From Leptodontidium sp. MPI-SDFR-AT-0119 (Eukaryota > Ascomycota > Leotiomycetes > Helotiales > Leptodontidiaceae): a stretch of 64,000 bases of DNA. Made by a program: the position numbers and the translations under genes. The stretch lies in NCBI GenBank assembly GCA_020726505.1, contig JAHLEZ010000011.1, forward strand, positions 1,178,001 through 1,242,000, given 5' to 3'. How positions within the stretch are numbered: position 1 is the first letter of the stretch; each line of letters begins with the position of its first letter. The notes under the pieces were generated by a model. It was given only the letters and a program-made list of their open reading frames with translations, made no database searches and was not told the DNA's origin. Positions 1 to 11,639 of this stretch are shown here, piece by piece.

Positions 1-677
1 TTCCGCTTCCCCAGATGACGCCAATCACATGACATGGATTGCATCTATTCCATGCCCAATCAAGTACTTGCAGGCGATAGACACAGAGCCTCAAACTCTG
101 TTCCAGTGAAAGTTTCTACAGAAGAATAATTAGACCACAGTGCCTTGATCTCCTTAGCAAGTGACCAAACCATTATTTTTCTCTCATTTCAAAGAAGATT
201 TCTAGCTAATACCTTACAGTACATTCCCTCCTGCGTGAACGTTGCCTGCATTTCAGATATCCAGCTTCCACTGCTATCTTGTCCTGAGATTAACCAATTT
301 AAACCACGTTAGTACTATGCATTGATTGGCAACATGACTGTAATTAATGCAATATATGGAATTACAAGTTAGTGAACTTCCCCTGAGCCATTTGGCTATA
401 TACTCTTAGCCATTCATGTGTAGCTTCTGAATCTATGATGCCCGGCCTTTTTGGTGACCGTCAAATACAGTGCAATGAAACATCTACTTCTTTCTACGAA
501 GCCCCATGCGCCCGCTCCCAATGCTGACCCGTGTGTATCCAGTGACCAATCCTTTCTGTCATATACAAAGCATCCTGCTTGGCTATCAAATATTCCAGAC
601 GGCAGCCCAGACTCGGCTCCTTGCTGGCTACCCGCACGGAGAATCTGGGAAGTAGCTTGGACGTGACAAGACTCCTC
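1..677. other. intergenic, no gene seen
   Basis: No coding sequence with family signal was found here. The stretch is moderately AT-rich and would be the 3' flank of the mitochondrial carrier gene. Short ORFs at 451-923 are shadows of that gene's last exon. Confidence 0.5.
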
Positions 678-1953
678 CTACAGATCGGCCTCTTCAGGTC
701 TGAGGGTAAGCAAGAAGTCTCGAGTCATCTCAAAGCTAAGCCAACTGCTGGCCATGCTTGGAGCAACTTTGAGCAGGTTGGGAACAATGCCTTTGTACAT
801 TCCTTTGATACCTTCCTGCGCTATGATGACTCTAACAGCGTCGAAGATAGACTTGTACTGGTAACCCATTCCCGACATGGTATTGATTTGGAAACGGCGG
901 CGAAGAACATCACTAGACTTTAGGTCAGCAAGGCCTTTTCGGAACACAAAATATTGAGTTTGTCCCTCATAGGTCTAAGTGGTCGACCCAAGGAACAATT
1001 TAAGGCTTAGACTTACAAGGGATATGTGCACGTCTGCGCAACAGCCCCTGATATAGCCCCAGCAGCAAGCTTTCGTACTGCGTTTGGGTTCTTATCACCC
1101 TCAGGAGTCAGGTATTTCCTGACTATTTCATAAGTCATGAAATTCAACCCAACCTGCGAGATCAGTTAGTGCTTTACATATTCAGAGTGAACGAGACTTA
1201 CATAGGGTGCAACTCCAGCCACAGTCGGTATTATGCCTCTGTAGAGAGCAAGAATGCCGCCTTCCGTTTTGTACATAGTTACTAAGGTCGCCCACATCCC
1301 CGGGAGCCGGTCTCTTTGTGTTTGACTCAGGGCTGCAAATGATGCGGACTGGATAGAGAGACGAGTCCGGACAATATCTAAGGGATACGTGCAGAACACA
1401 GATGTAATGCCTGCCGAGCCACCGCAAACCAAGCGACTGATGGACGAAAGATCGGCACCAGGCGAAGGCTCAAAGAACTGTTACGTATCAGTGACTCTTT
1501 TCTCCATGAAATTGCAGCAACGTTTTTCGGCCATGGATGCCATTGTTCCCCAACGGCTTACCTTCTTGTAGAAATTATAGCTGCCAAACTGCACCGCAGA
1601 GTATGGCACTATCCGAATACAATTCGTACCATTCCCTCTCATGAACCCTCTCCATCCCTCGTCCCTCCACATCTTGGCAAGACCCTTTCCGACAGACAGC
1701 TTATATTCCTCTCGGCCAACGCTTTGTATCTGGAAAAGAATCTTGAGTCGCTCGAGTGGTGATACAACGGTCCGAGAAACCGCGCCTGCTACTCCTCCGG
1801 CACAGAAAGCAGCGAAGACCGGTTGGGCGAGTAGTTCGCGGATCTGAAGTACTTTTGGGCCATATTTGGGCTTAAGGGACTCTTTCCCAGACTCCTTCAC
1901 AGACTCAGTTAGCAATAATTTACAATTGGGCCTTATATACCTACAGCAGCCAT
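678..1953 (-). CDS. mitochondrial carrier, YPR011C type (APS/PAPS transporter)
   Basis: Member of the mitochondrial carrier (SLC25) family in the inner membrane. It most resembles yeast YPR011C, which moves adenosine 5'-phosphosulfate and PAPS. Exons on the minus strand are 1945-1953, 1562-1894, 1202-1477, 1017-1153 and 678-912, giving 329 aa. The three signature repeats are visible: PLERLK near residue 49, TYPLDIVRTR near 144 and TYPFDVLRRR near 249. The segments RLSIQ, PGMW and EGG..ALYRG match the YPR011C branch better than the ADP/ATP or CoA carriers. The internal introns (84, 48 and 104 nt) are clean GT-AG. The 5' end is the weak point: the ATG of a 9-nt first exon was chosen because the joining intron has a CTAAC branch point and restores frame, while the longer open frame upstream has no ATG. 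Confidence 0.85.
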
Positions 1954-3298
1954 TTCTGGTGAAGAATGCGATTTGCACCAGCCACGGCCTGAAGCTCAAC
2001 GCGTATCCAGAACCTCAGCGCATGCGAGCAAGAACAGCACCTTTACGCGCAATGACACCAGGAATAGAATTGCTCAATAATCCAAGACCATCAGGAATGC
2101 GCAAGGCCGCAATATGGTTCCAATTGTAGACGATGTGAAGTGGGCAGGATGGTGCGTGTCGCAATGTGTGAGGCTCAACTAGTCCGTTGCACCGACGAGG
2201 ACTCGGAGAATTGAGCGAGGTCTTGGAGGAATCAACTTGGGGTCCATTCAAGGGATGTCGAAACGGACCGGAGCTGCTGGTCGGGCGATGTAGCAGATAT
2301 GATGAGTACGTAGGTGCGAGCGAAGGGGGCGGATTGGATTGTTAGGATGGCTGCCCTTCTCGAGGTGTTCTGGTCAAATCTTCAAGATCATCGATGCCAA
2401 GCGTCAGAGCTGAATCTGGGGCGAGCTACTTTTGGGTGGGGCAGCGCGGGTGAGAAGATAGCGAATTGCCACAAGAGGAATGTAATCATGAAGCAGAGGC
2501 TTCCATCATAGGGATGGCTTTTTGGTCCCGTTTAGGTTGTTGCTATTGACGAGTCACACAGTTCTTTAAGTTCATGTCATTTCAAAAGTCAAGGACATGT
2601 AAGCCCTGGTGAGCCTCCAACCGCCAATGCTGCGGTAGATACTTCATCCGGTCTGGGTAAGGATAGAAAGAAAGAAAGAGCGTGGTCAGGACAATCAATC
2701 ACATCATGAGCCTCTGCGATTTGAAAAATCGATATCCTTTGCTGCGCACTTTGGAAAGTAGTTTAGAACAACAAGGCCATACATAGATGTTATGGAGAGC
2801 CTTAGTCGGCGTTTTTAAACCCGGACATCAAAAGTAACGGTGGCCCTCTCCAGAAACCGAATTTCTCTCCTGGAAACGGACGTATTTTCCCTATCGCCAA
2901 GTCTCTCGCTATGCTCACATGAGAGATTCAATATTTTCTGGCGGTGCAGCAACTTTTCCTTTCGATCCTTGATGAAGGGGCAATGTCCACGGGCTTGCAT
3001 GTTTTAGTAGAAACTGTACAGGTGAAGACTGAAATCCGTATTGTTAATCGAACAGAGTTATTTCGTTGATTGCAATGCAAGAGGAGAAACGAATAAATGT
3101 CTGAATGCTATGGTTGTTCACCTTACCCTCCGCGCGTGCTGAGCATTCGGGAGGCAACTCCCTTGCGCTCGCTTCGCCCAAACACTTTACCGCCCCGGGA
3201 CTAGCGCATCTGTGGCCGCACATGAACTTTCCTTCAATATTTCCAACCCAGATTTCCATCAAACTCGATCATCAGCAACACCGTCGACAACCGCAACA
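1954..3298. other. intergenic between divergent carrier and RPL18 genes
   Basis: About 1.3 kb between two divergently transcribed genes, so it must carry both promoters. ORFs of 60-115 codons occur on both strands but show no domain signal. No conserved motif or RNA gene was identified. Confidence 0.5.
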
Positions 3299-4196
3299 AT
3301 GGGTACGTACCCATCCGCCTCCATATGCAAGTGACGGTCTGGAGTCACTACGAAGGTATCTTCTTGATCGCAAGGTCTTGAAGTGCATCGTAGAGACCGG
3401 GCCTAGCGCAGCAAAATCGTGTCGCAAGACCGAAATGCAAAGAGCATAATTGGCCATAGGCTGACGATGAGGTTCCTTTAGGTATCGATCTTGACGCCCA
3501 CCACGTTCGGAGCACTCACCGCAAGGCGCCAAAGAGTGACAATGTCTATCTCAAGCTCCTCGTGAAGCTCTACCGCTTCTTGGCTCGTAAGTCTCCAACA
3601 ACCCCCCAATCTGCTAACGAAAGGCTTTTCTAACTGTGCTTCGCAGGCCGTACCGAGTCATCATTCAACAAGGTCGTCCTCCGCCGCCTGTTTATGTCCC
3701 GCATCAACAGACCCCCGGTCTCGATCTCCCGAATCGTTGCGAACACCTCCGAGAAGTCCAACAACAAGACCATCGTAGTTATTGGCACCGTTACCGATGA
3801 CAACCGTCTGTTGACCGTCCCCAAGCTCAGCGTTGCGGCTCTCCGCTTCACTGCTACTGCTCGTGCGCGCATCGTCGCTGCTGGTGGAGAGGTCTTGACT
3901 CTCGATCAATTGGCTCTCCGTGCTCCTACTGGAAGCAACACCCTCCTCCTCAGAGGTCCCAAGAACTCCAGAGAGGCCGTCAAGCACTTTGGCTTTGGTG
4001 AGTGTAGTCCTACGGGAAATCCCGACTCTGGTCTTGGAGGAGGATTTTCTTCAGACGCAACAGAAGTTATACCCCTTAAGCATGTGCTAACTTCAGGACA
4101 GGTCCCCACAAGCACAAGAAGCCATATGTTGAATCGAAGGGTCGCAAGTTCGAGAAGGCCCGTGGACGTAGGCGGTCGAGAGGTTTCAAGGTCTAA
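3299..4196 (+). CDS. rpl18: 60S ribosomal protein L18 (eL18)
   Basis: Structural protein of the large cytosolic ribosomal subunit. Exons are 3299-3302, 3482-3586, 3647-3997 and 4102-4196, 184 aa, the usual length of eL18. The family is recognised by the N-terminal [10 protein letters not shown], the [19 protein letters not shown] segment, [10 protein letters not shown], and the basic tail around [17 protein letters not shown] ending RGFKV. The first exon is only ATGG, followed by a 179-nt intron. The start is fixed because eL18 proteins begin MGIDL and only this join gives it. The other introns are 60 and 104 nt. A large intron right after the start is common in ribosomal protein genes. Confidence 0.97.
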
Positions 4197-4604
4197 ATAC
4201 GATTACACTGGTGATATGGGTGTGATGGATATTTGGCCTTGGCAATTGAGATATACCTGGAGACAACTTGGACCTCTGGTGGGGTCACTGTGGCGAGCAT
4301 GGCGTGGAGCAAATTGCTTGGCATGAACAAAAATGGGAACTCAATTGAACGAATACATCAAGGAAACGATGGCTAGACGTGACATGTGACTGGACTTATT
4401 TCGTGATTCTAAGCACGTTACTCCCCAAGTCCTACAGGGTATCGAGACCCCTTGGAACACTTCGCGCTTTCAGAGTGGATTGGGGTCCTGTGCTTTCCTT
4501 GCTATTGTGCCAAAGTCCATCAAATTTTTTCTAGCAGCTAAAGATCCTGAGTAGTCCATTAATCGATATGGATCAATAATACGATATGAGATTGGGGATT
4601 TGTT
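4197..4604. other. convergent 3' flanks of RPL18 and MRM2
   Basis: About 400 bp between two convergent genes. It should hold both 3' UTRs and polyadenylation sites. AT-rich stretches near 4520-4600 are compatible with this, but no single signal can be assigned. Confidence 0.4.
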
Positions 4605-5894
4605 TTATTCTGGTACACTATCTTTGCTCTTTGCTTCCTCTACACTTATGTTGCTTTTCCTCCTCAATGCAACAAAAAACGCTTCTTTTGATTCCTGGCA
4701 CCAATTAGTGAAGCCCTACTCCTCGGAGGAATACTTACACTCCGTGACGATTCGGGCTTCTCCCGATGAACAGACCTGAACATAGCCCTGAGTTGCCTTT
4801 CCAGCTCCTTGTCCTCCGATCCTTGGTAGAACTTGCATACAAAATGTCCTCCCACGCGAAGAGTATCACGGGCAAACTGCAACGCCGCGGTACAAAGATC
4901 CTAGACTCATGGTCAACCAAGAACCCAGCACAACTTGGATGCAACCATACCATGCTTCCTGTATGATCTTTGAAGTTGATACCGCTCGTATTCATCATCC
5001 TAATATACGGGTCACTTAGAGTTCTCTTCCAAAACCCAGTAGTTTGAGGCCAGGGTTCGGACATATCACTCAAGACCACATCCACCATTCGCTCCGGACC
5101 GTCGTAGTCCTTTCTGCCAATCCTTCTGACCAGGTTCGGTGCAGGAGAATCCTCTTCGTCCATATGTCGTTCATGGTCTATATAGCTCTCGTCTTCCTCA
5201 GAGATCAATGTTCTGCTGTCCTCCCCATTTGGTTCATCGAATACGGAAAATATTTGCTTTTTGGGACGGCCTTGAGCTGGATCTGACAGAAATCGCTTGA
5301 CCTCTGCCTGCACGCCTGCTGAGAGGAAGTTCCCTTGGAATGTCGAAACGCCTTTCGGTGGCTGAGCGGGGATTATATCGATTCCAACAATTCGACCAGT
5401 GGGTTTTGTACGTTCTACAGCTACCTGCAGTTGTGTAAGTATGTGTTTAGACAGACGACTTCGGGGGATCAAGACCTGCGACCAACTCCCAGGTGCATAT
5501 CCCTACAAAGCGTTAGACTTGCGTATTTTGTCCCAGTGTAGTTGCCTTACAAGATCCACCACAGTTTGTCCAGTCTTGAATATCCTGTACTTCGCATCAA
5601 TCTGCCTCCATCAGTAGCTGTCCAGCAAGCTTCAGTCCCAGTTCCACATACCTCCAAGAGCTTGAACGCTGCTCTACTTTTTAAACCCTGAACCTTGGCA
5701 TCTCTAGCAAAAGAATCTCTCCCCTGTCGGCTCTTCCATCTTGTTGAAGACGAGGAGGAGCGGGTGTTTGCCGTCGGCGGTGCTGGTGCTGGAAGCCCAA
5801 TTGAGTGGCTGCTAGGACAATTCCATGATCGAGGGTAGCATGACCCGGTAGGGCATGTGCTGCGGATTGCCCTCGAGGCGGTTCGCGACAGCAT
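4605..5894 (-). CDS. mrm2: FtsJ-like rRNA 2'-O-methyltransferase (MRM2 type)
   Basis: RrmJ/FtsJ-fold SAM-dependent methyltransferase of the MRM2 group, which 2'-O-methylates a uridine in the peptidyl-transferase loop of mitochondrial large rRNA. Exons are 5652-5894, 5551-5601, 5476-5502 (27 nt), 4951-5424, 4739-4900 and 4605-4694, 348 aa. Visible motifs: RDAKVQGLKSRAAFKLLE before the fold, the SAM site VVDLGYAPGSWSQ (about 94-107), the catalytic-aspartate segment DVVLSDMS, the FVCKFYQG strand with the family lysine, and KPESSRSESKEAF near the C-terminus. The N-terminus is Ser/Arg-rich without acidic residues, as expected of a mitochondrial presequence. A start at 5930 in the same frame is an alternative. 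An acidic insert around GEDSRTL..DEEDSP is typical of fungal members. Confidence 0.88.
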
Positions 5895-6384
5895 ATAGCA
5901 GTTGCTTTTGCTAATGTTTTGAATGAACAAGCTGAACTGGCAAAGGTCTTAATTTGCTGGTCATTGAATGCTAGACAAGTGGTCCGTGCAGAAGGCAAGG
6001 CTACGGATCTGGGACGAGAAGCGAGAAGGCTGAAGGCTGCTATTGCTTGGGACGAGATCAAGGCTCCGTCATGGGCATTGTGGGCAGAGAAATTGCACGT
6101 TTGATTAGAGAAGGCTGAGTGCCTATAAAGTAAAAAGGACAGAGTTTGGTATTTTACGGCACCTTTTCATTGTCCTGGCCAGAAACAAGTGATGCTGAAC
6201 AAATCCAAACTGAATTTACAGTCCAATTCTGTCTGTGTCCTTCATGTCAAATGTTGTGCATTTATTTCATTGTGGCACTGTATAGCCCAACCGCCCATTC
6301 AGTACTCCCCCAATTCCAAGACAACCATGCATGACAACCCTGTAACTCCATTTCCAGTACAATGCTTAGAATTACAGAAACAAA
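5895..6384. other. intergenic, MRM2 promoter and 3' flank of coiled-coil gene
   Basis: About 490 bp between two genes on the minus strand. It should contain the MRM2 promoter and the 3' end of the downstream-lying neighbour's transcript unit. No recognisable motif was found. Confidence 0.4.
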
Positions 6385-8617
6385 TCAAGCCAAAAAGCTC
6401 GCTCCAACACCCCGGCGATCCTTTTTCAAAGGGGAGAATGCACCAAATCCACTGGATGCACCAACAGCACTGTTCAAGCCTTTTGGGCCAGGAAGACCAC
6501 CCTTACCCAATAGTCTAGGAGGGCCAAGTGTAACTTTGGCAGGTCTCTTTGCAACTTCTCCATCATCCTCATCAAACAGTGTCTTTCCTCCCCCAAGCAA
6601 CTTGCGTTTCTTCTTCTTGGCTCCATCTTCAACGTCGACAGTCTTTGCTTGAGCCTTGGCAGCTTTAGTATTGGCAGTCTTAGCAGGCTTCTCGGCGGGT
6701 TTGTTCGGAATAGTTGGAATAACTTCTGGTTGCTCATTTTCTTCGTCCTCCTCCTCAGCCACCTGCTCCAATGTGCTCACGATCTTAGAGGCCTTCTTAG
6801 GGGCTGGCTTCTTATTCTTGACGCTAGCTTTAGACTCCCCAAGGATGTTGTTTTTAGCAGATATCTTCGTGGTGATCTTCTTCCTAATTTTGGTTTTAGG
6901 AGCAGCAGAGGGTGTTGAGGCAGCATTGTCGGCAGGGATTTCGGATTGCTCTTGTTGCTGAACTTCCTGACCTTCGACTTCTTTGGGCTCTTCTTCCTCA
7001 GTGACGCCAGAGTGTGCATCCTCATCGGGCGTGTCTGGTGCCATATTGACAGTTCGGTTGAGGAAGGGTGTGATAGAAAACATGGACTTCTCCCCGACCA
7101 TGGTCTGATCCGCCCGACCTCTCTTGATCGGCGCTCTCTTTCCTCGAACAGCCACACCATCTGGCGTGCCGATCTCTACATCGTTACTCATCTCGAAGGC
7201 GCCTCTCTTCCGTCCCTTCTTTGCAGGCGCATCTGACTTGATTGCAGTAGATAGATTCTTCGTGGCTGCCGCGCGGGCATTGCTGAGGTCTGTCTGGCAT
7301 TCCTTCAATTCCTCCTTGGTCGCCCGTAATTTCGTCCGGAACTGGTCCAATTTGCTCTCAAGAACGGCCTCCCGGGCTTGCAGAGCCTTGATCTCTTTCT
7401 GTGTCTCCTTGCGGACCCGTTCCTTGTCTCGTTTCTCGTGCGCCAGCTCGTTCTTCACCTCGTCGATCTGGCTCTGCAACTCTGCCTCAACACCCTTGCG
7501 CGAGCTCTCCTTCCCTCGTTTCTCCCTGGCCAATTCCTTCTGGAGCTCCTCCACTTGATTCTGCAATTCGGTCTCCGCCTCCTTGCGAGCCTTCTCCTTT
7601 CCTTTCTTCTCCTTGACCAACTCCTTTTGGAGCTCTTCCACTTGGCTCTGTAATTCGGCCTCAACCTCCTTATATGCATTGTCCTTGTCACGCTTCTCTC
7701 GTGCCAATTCTTTCTTTAGCTCCTCGACCTGGCTCTGTAACTCGGTTTCGGCTTCCTTGCGCGCCTTCTCCTTACCACGCTTTTCTCGAGTGATGGCTTT
7801 CTGCGCCTCATCCAGCTGGGTTTGGAGATCCATCTCAAGTTCCTTGCGCGCCTTCTCCTGCTCCCGTCTCTCTCGCACGAGGTCTTTTTGCAGAGATTCC
7901 AGCTGATTCTGGAGTTCGACTTCTCTCTCGCTGGTTTGGCTCTTCTGGGCTGCACGCTTCGAAGCGCGTTTTTCGGTTTCGAGTTCAACCTCTAAGGTAG
8001 TGACTTGTCGCTGTAATGCCAATTTTTCCGCGAGAACGTTGTGTTGAGACGAGACCTGGGAGCGCAGGTGCTCGAGCTCGGGCTTCAATGTCGCTAGCTC
8101 GCGTGAAAGCGACAATTTGTCGGCAAGCACTTTCGCCGAGTCTGTCGTAATGCCGTTCATTGAGGTCAATTCCGCCTACGTTCAGTGAGCCTCTACAGTG
8201 CTGACTGAATCGGTTTCTCGAAATGGGGATGCTTTACCTTCAGGTTGTTCAACTCCCTTCCCTGCACCCGAAGCTCGGCCTCCTGTCGCCGGAAATCTTC
8301 TTGTGTATCGCTCAATTGATCTCGAAGTTCTGCAGTGGTTTGCTCCAACAAATCGTTCCTGTCGTCTCCCACCGCCAGCTGCTCGTGCAATTCGTCGTTC
8401 TCGTTCTCAAGCAAGAGTATCCGTAATCGTAATCGTCTTGCGCCTTCATCCTTCATAATCATCTCCGTATTGCGTAGGTTTTCTTGGTAAGCCAATTCTA
8501 AGGATTGTGTTTTGGACAGTTGCTGCACTCTTGTTAGCAGGGGACGACTCGTTTTCAAGCAGGGGGCCATACACTCTCGATATGATCGTCATCGTTATAG
8601 GTTATCGATGAATCCAT
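6385..8617 (-). CDS. coiled-coil protein with six 29-residue repeats, function unknown
   Basis: I do not recognise a named family. Exons are 8573-8617, 8238-8522 and 6385-8175, 706 aa. The start at 8617 gives MDSSITYNDDDHIES, which joins cleanly to a conserved-looking block (QLSKTQSLELAYQENLRNTE). The first 370 residues or so are almost continuous coiled coil rich in Glu, Lys, Arg and Leu, containing six consecutive 29-residue units of the form LQ.QVEELQKELAREKRGKE. The C-terminal half is low-complexity and basic-acidic, with TPKTKIRKK-like and KKKKRK stretches that could be nuclear localisation signals, and ends in a Gly/Pro-rich tail finishing GVGASFLA. A nuclear, spindle or chromosome scaffold role is plausible, but this is inference only. 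Confidence 0.8.
7393..7914 (-). repeat. six tandem 87-bp units encoding 29-residue coiled-coil repeats
   Basis: In-frame tandem repeat inside the coiled-coil gene. Each unit runs from an LQxQ to an acidic end such as AETE or VEAE. The units are exactly 29 residues by hand count, with no insertions between them. The copies are diverged at DNA level but keep EKR.KE.ARKE in most units. Twenty-nine residues equals 7+11+11, a spacing that gives slightly under-wound coiled coils. Confidence 0.8.
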
Positions 8618-9199
8618 TTCTGCGATTGAACCATGTAACAATTCAAGGGCGGGAAGAATAGAATCTGACGTCGTGGAGAGATGGTTGTAGGAGGGGCATT
8701 TGAGTAAACAAACAGCGCTCCAAGGCGCGGTCGCTGATGTTTACTTTGGCGTTGAGGTGCAGCCTATCAGCTATCGGTCTCAGATATTCGCACGGTAGGT
8801 ACTCAAAGTTCCGGTATGAGCTATGCTGGACCTACTTCAATGCAAGTGCTTTAATGATCGTTCTGACATGTAAAGCTTTGGAACAGGTTAAATCTGCAAG
8901 TATGTGATTACACATTGAGATAAATCAAGTACCCCGAAGAGTTTTCCTATTTATTATGACTTTATGTTCGTGACGGGATTCTCAGGTCAAAGTCCACAGA
9001 AAGTGCTAAATGCCACTGAGCTCTCCAGCCCCACCTCATCAGCCACACTTACACGCAGCCGAGCTTGAAGACTGAGGACACGACACCTGTGTTTTGTACG
9101 CAGCTCCATCTCCAACTTCAACTTCAACTCGACTCGACCCTGACCTCGTCCCGAAATCTTCTGGTACTTGTGCCCACGCTCTTTTCGATCATCGCCAAT
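8618..9199. other. divergent promoter region (coiled-coil gene / OST3)
   Basis: About 580 bp separate two divergently transcribed genes. The OST3 side carries a CT/CAACTTC-rich leader (about 9100-9170), typical of filamentous fungal 5' UTRs. No operator-like repeat was seen. Confidence 0.45.
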
Positions 9200-10490
9200 A
9201 TGCATTTCCTCAAAGGGCTGGTTGTCTCCCTCTTACCTTTCGCAGCTCTTGCGGCTAAGAAACCCGCCGCAGACCGGTTCGAGACATTCCACTCCAAAGC
9301 TCTATCGTCCACTCCATTGAAGCTCGACGACACCTTGTATGGGAAGCTCACATCGGCCCCGAGAGACTACACAGTCGCCGTTTTGCTTACGGCTTTGGAA
9401 TCTCGATTTGGGTGTCAATTGTGCCGGGAATTCCAGCCAGAATGGGAACTGTTATCCAAAAGTTGGATTAAGGGGGACAAGAAAGGAGAATCACGATTGA
9501 TCTATGGCACTCTCGATTTCACTGATGGAAAAAATACTTTCCAATCTGTAGGCAACATATTTCACTTTGCAATTGGCTTCTGCTAATGGCGATGCAGCTC
9601 GGTCTCCAAACAGCTCCAGTCCTGCTTCTCTTCCGACCAACCGTTGGCCCTAATGCCGCAGCAGACAGTGGCCCCATCAGATACGATTTCACGAATGGGT
9701 ATGTATAACTACAGCTATCTTGATATCTGGCTGAACTAATAAACTGTCAGACCACAATCTGCTGAGCAGGCACACTCTTGGATCACTCGACATCTACCTG
9801 ATCGCCCACATCCACAAGTTGTCCGACCTATCAATTGGGTTCGTGTTATTGCTGTGACAACAACAATTCTAGGAACGATCACCTTCCTCAGTGTTGCCTG
9901 GCCATACTTGCTACCCATTCTTCAAAACCGAAACGTATGGGCAGCTATCAGTCTGATTGCAATTCTCCTTTTCACAAGCGGACATATGTTCAACCATATT
10001 CGAAAGGTGCCTTACGTTGCGGGCAATGGCAAGGGTGGCGTTAGCTACTTTGCTGGCGGGTTCTCTAACCAATATGGTCTTGAAACGCAGATTGTTGCTG
10101 CAATGTGTAGGTTTCCTCCAGGAAACTGGCTGGAACCCGAGCTGATGAATTTATAGATGGAATCCTCTCGTTTGCAACCATTTCTCTGGCTTTGAAGGTT
10201 CCACGCATATCAGATCCTAGGACACAGCAAGTCGCCGTTGTTATCTGGGGAGCTGTGATCTTCGTCATGTATAGCTTTCTCCTAAGCACCTTTCGCATCA
10301 AGGTATGTCCAATTATTTCCGAGATGCTATATCCCCATTCATTCATTTGAGGAGTTGGTGGCATATGCTCGACTATTCCGCCAAACTCTGTTCACTCACT
10401 CGGAAGCGATGCCCCTTTTCAATAAGCAAGCCAGCTGACTTCTCACTTTAGAATGGTGGATACCCATTCTGGTTGCCCCCTTTCGCGTAG
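9200..10490 (+). CDS. ost3: oligosaccharyltransferase gamma subunit OST3/OST6
   Basis: Thioredoxin-fold subunit of the ER oligosaccharyltransferase, which assists N-glycosylation of disulfide-containing acceptor sites. Exons are 9200-9547, 9598-9698, 9751-10106, 10157-10302 and 10452-10490, 329 aa. A signal peptide covers about residues 1-19. The lumenal thioredoxin-like domain follows, with the redox CQLC at 72-75, and then four hydrophobic segments (VIAVTTTILGTITFL, ISLIAILLFTSGHMFN, ILSFATISLAL, VAVVIWGAVIFVMYSFLL). The conserved GYPFWLPP closes the protein in a 13-codon last exon. The ATG at 9200 was chosen over an in-frame ATG at 9065 because only it places the signal peptide at the N-terminus. 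Confidence 0.95.
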
Positions 10491-11639
10491 ATGCTTCTCC
10501 ACTGTGGCGGTTGTTCTTGGATGTTTATCTACGGTAAAACGGAGCATCAGATCGGTGTACAAAAGTCAAATGTGCATGTAACATAGCTTCAGTCGAAGCA
10601 TAACTAGGTCACAACGGAGTCTTGATTTCACTGCTCCTCGAAATTGTTTTACCGGAATATTGGTAGTGCCTGCTCTAAAACACCATCATTGTGTATGGCG
10701 AGCCCGGGCACTGTCTTGTCAAGCTTGTATTCTGTTAGCGTCGAATTCGGGAGTATCATTTGATTTCCCGGACTGGTCATGAGATGGGATAGATGGGAGT
10801 TCGAACTTGGCTGTCAATTCTGGTGCAGGTTGAGAGATTACAGCTCGCCGAAATTCAAAAGCAGTACAGTATGTTTCTAAAATTCTACTGGATTTCTCCT
10901 ATGGTGCACCTTACACGATGGTACTTTTCGGGTGGAAACATGAGAGAGTATCGTATCAGCCGCACTCTGCAATTTCCACCATGGTCTTGTTTTTCTGTCC
11001 CTTCGACTTTTGGCAGAGCAAGTCGCTTGATTTTAGTGCAGTATCGTCGATTTAATGTTTTACTACCGAGATGAGTTTCAGCTCCCCTGTTTGAACTCCA
11101 AGGGAACAGAATCTTTAGAGCTGCGCGCTACAGAGTTATCTCAACCAATGTCCATCAAGGTCACAACAGCATGCCGAGCGTTGCAACGGAGTATTGTGTG
11201 TTCATGAAACATGATCTTGCCCCCGTCCACCAAACGCCATTCTTCGTGCAACGTGATGTCTTGGTAAGGAGGATGATATAGCGTCTCGCTCAGCTTTGGG
11301 TCTAGTCGGACAGATCTACGCAAAGCCGTTGATTAACTTTCGTGATCCTCTAGCCATTCAGCATCAGCTCCCTGATCAGAGGGTGAAAGGAACTGCTCTT
11401 ATAGGAATAGTACCTAAGGCTGGCTTGACGAAGATCCTTTGATAGGTTTGTCGTTGCCACGGCGTTGGCTTGGTACCCCGCATACCCCGCAAAATTTGTG
11501 AATAGGGAATAAGGTGCTAGCACGTCTCTTAATACATAAAACAGGGGCTCTGGTCATTGGTATTAGTATCCACAAGATCACGGTGTTTCCAGAAGGACTC
11601 AGTCATCAAGACCTGACATTTCCACTCAAATTAATCAAC
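10491..11639. other. intergenic, no gene seen
   Basis: About 1.15 kb between OST3 and the flavoprotein pseudogene. ORFs at 10793-11074 (+) and 11141-11323 (-) have no recognisable domain and no splice partners. I see nothing else that can be supported. Confidence 0.45.

Noticed and set aside
7124..7906. Long plus-strand ORFs opposite the coiled-coil gene
   Set aside because: They are antisense shadows of the 29-residue repeats, rich in Ser, Leu and Phe, and show no domain or splice logic.
10793..11074. 93-codon ORF downstream of OST3
   Set aside because: Isolated, without domain similarity or signal peptide. Length is within chance for this base composition.
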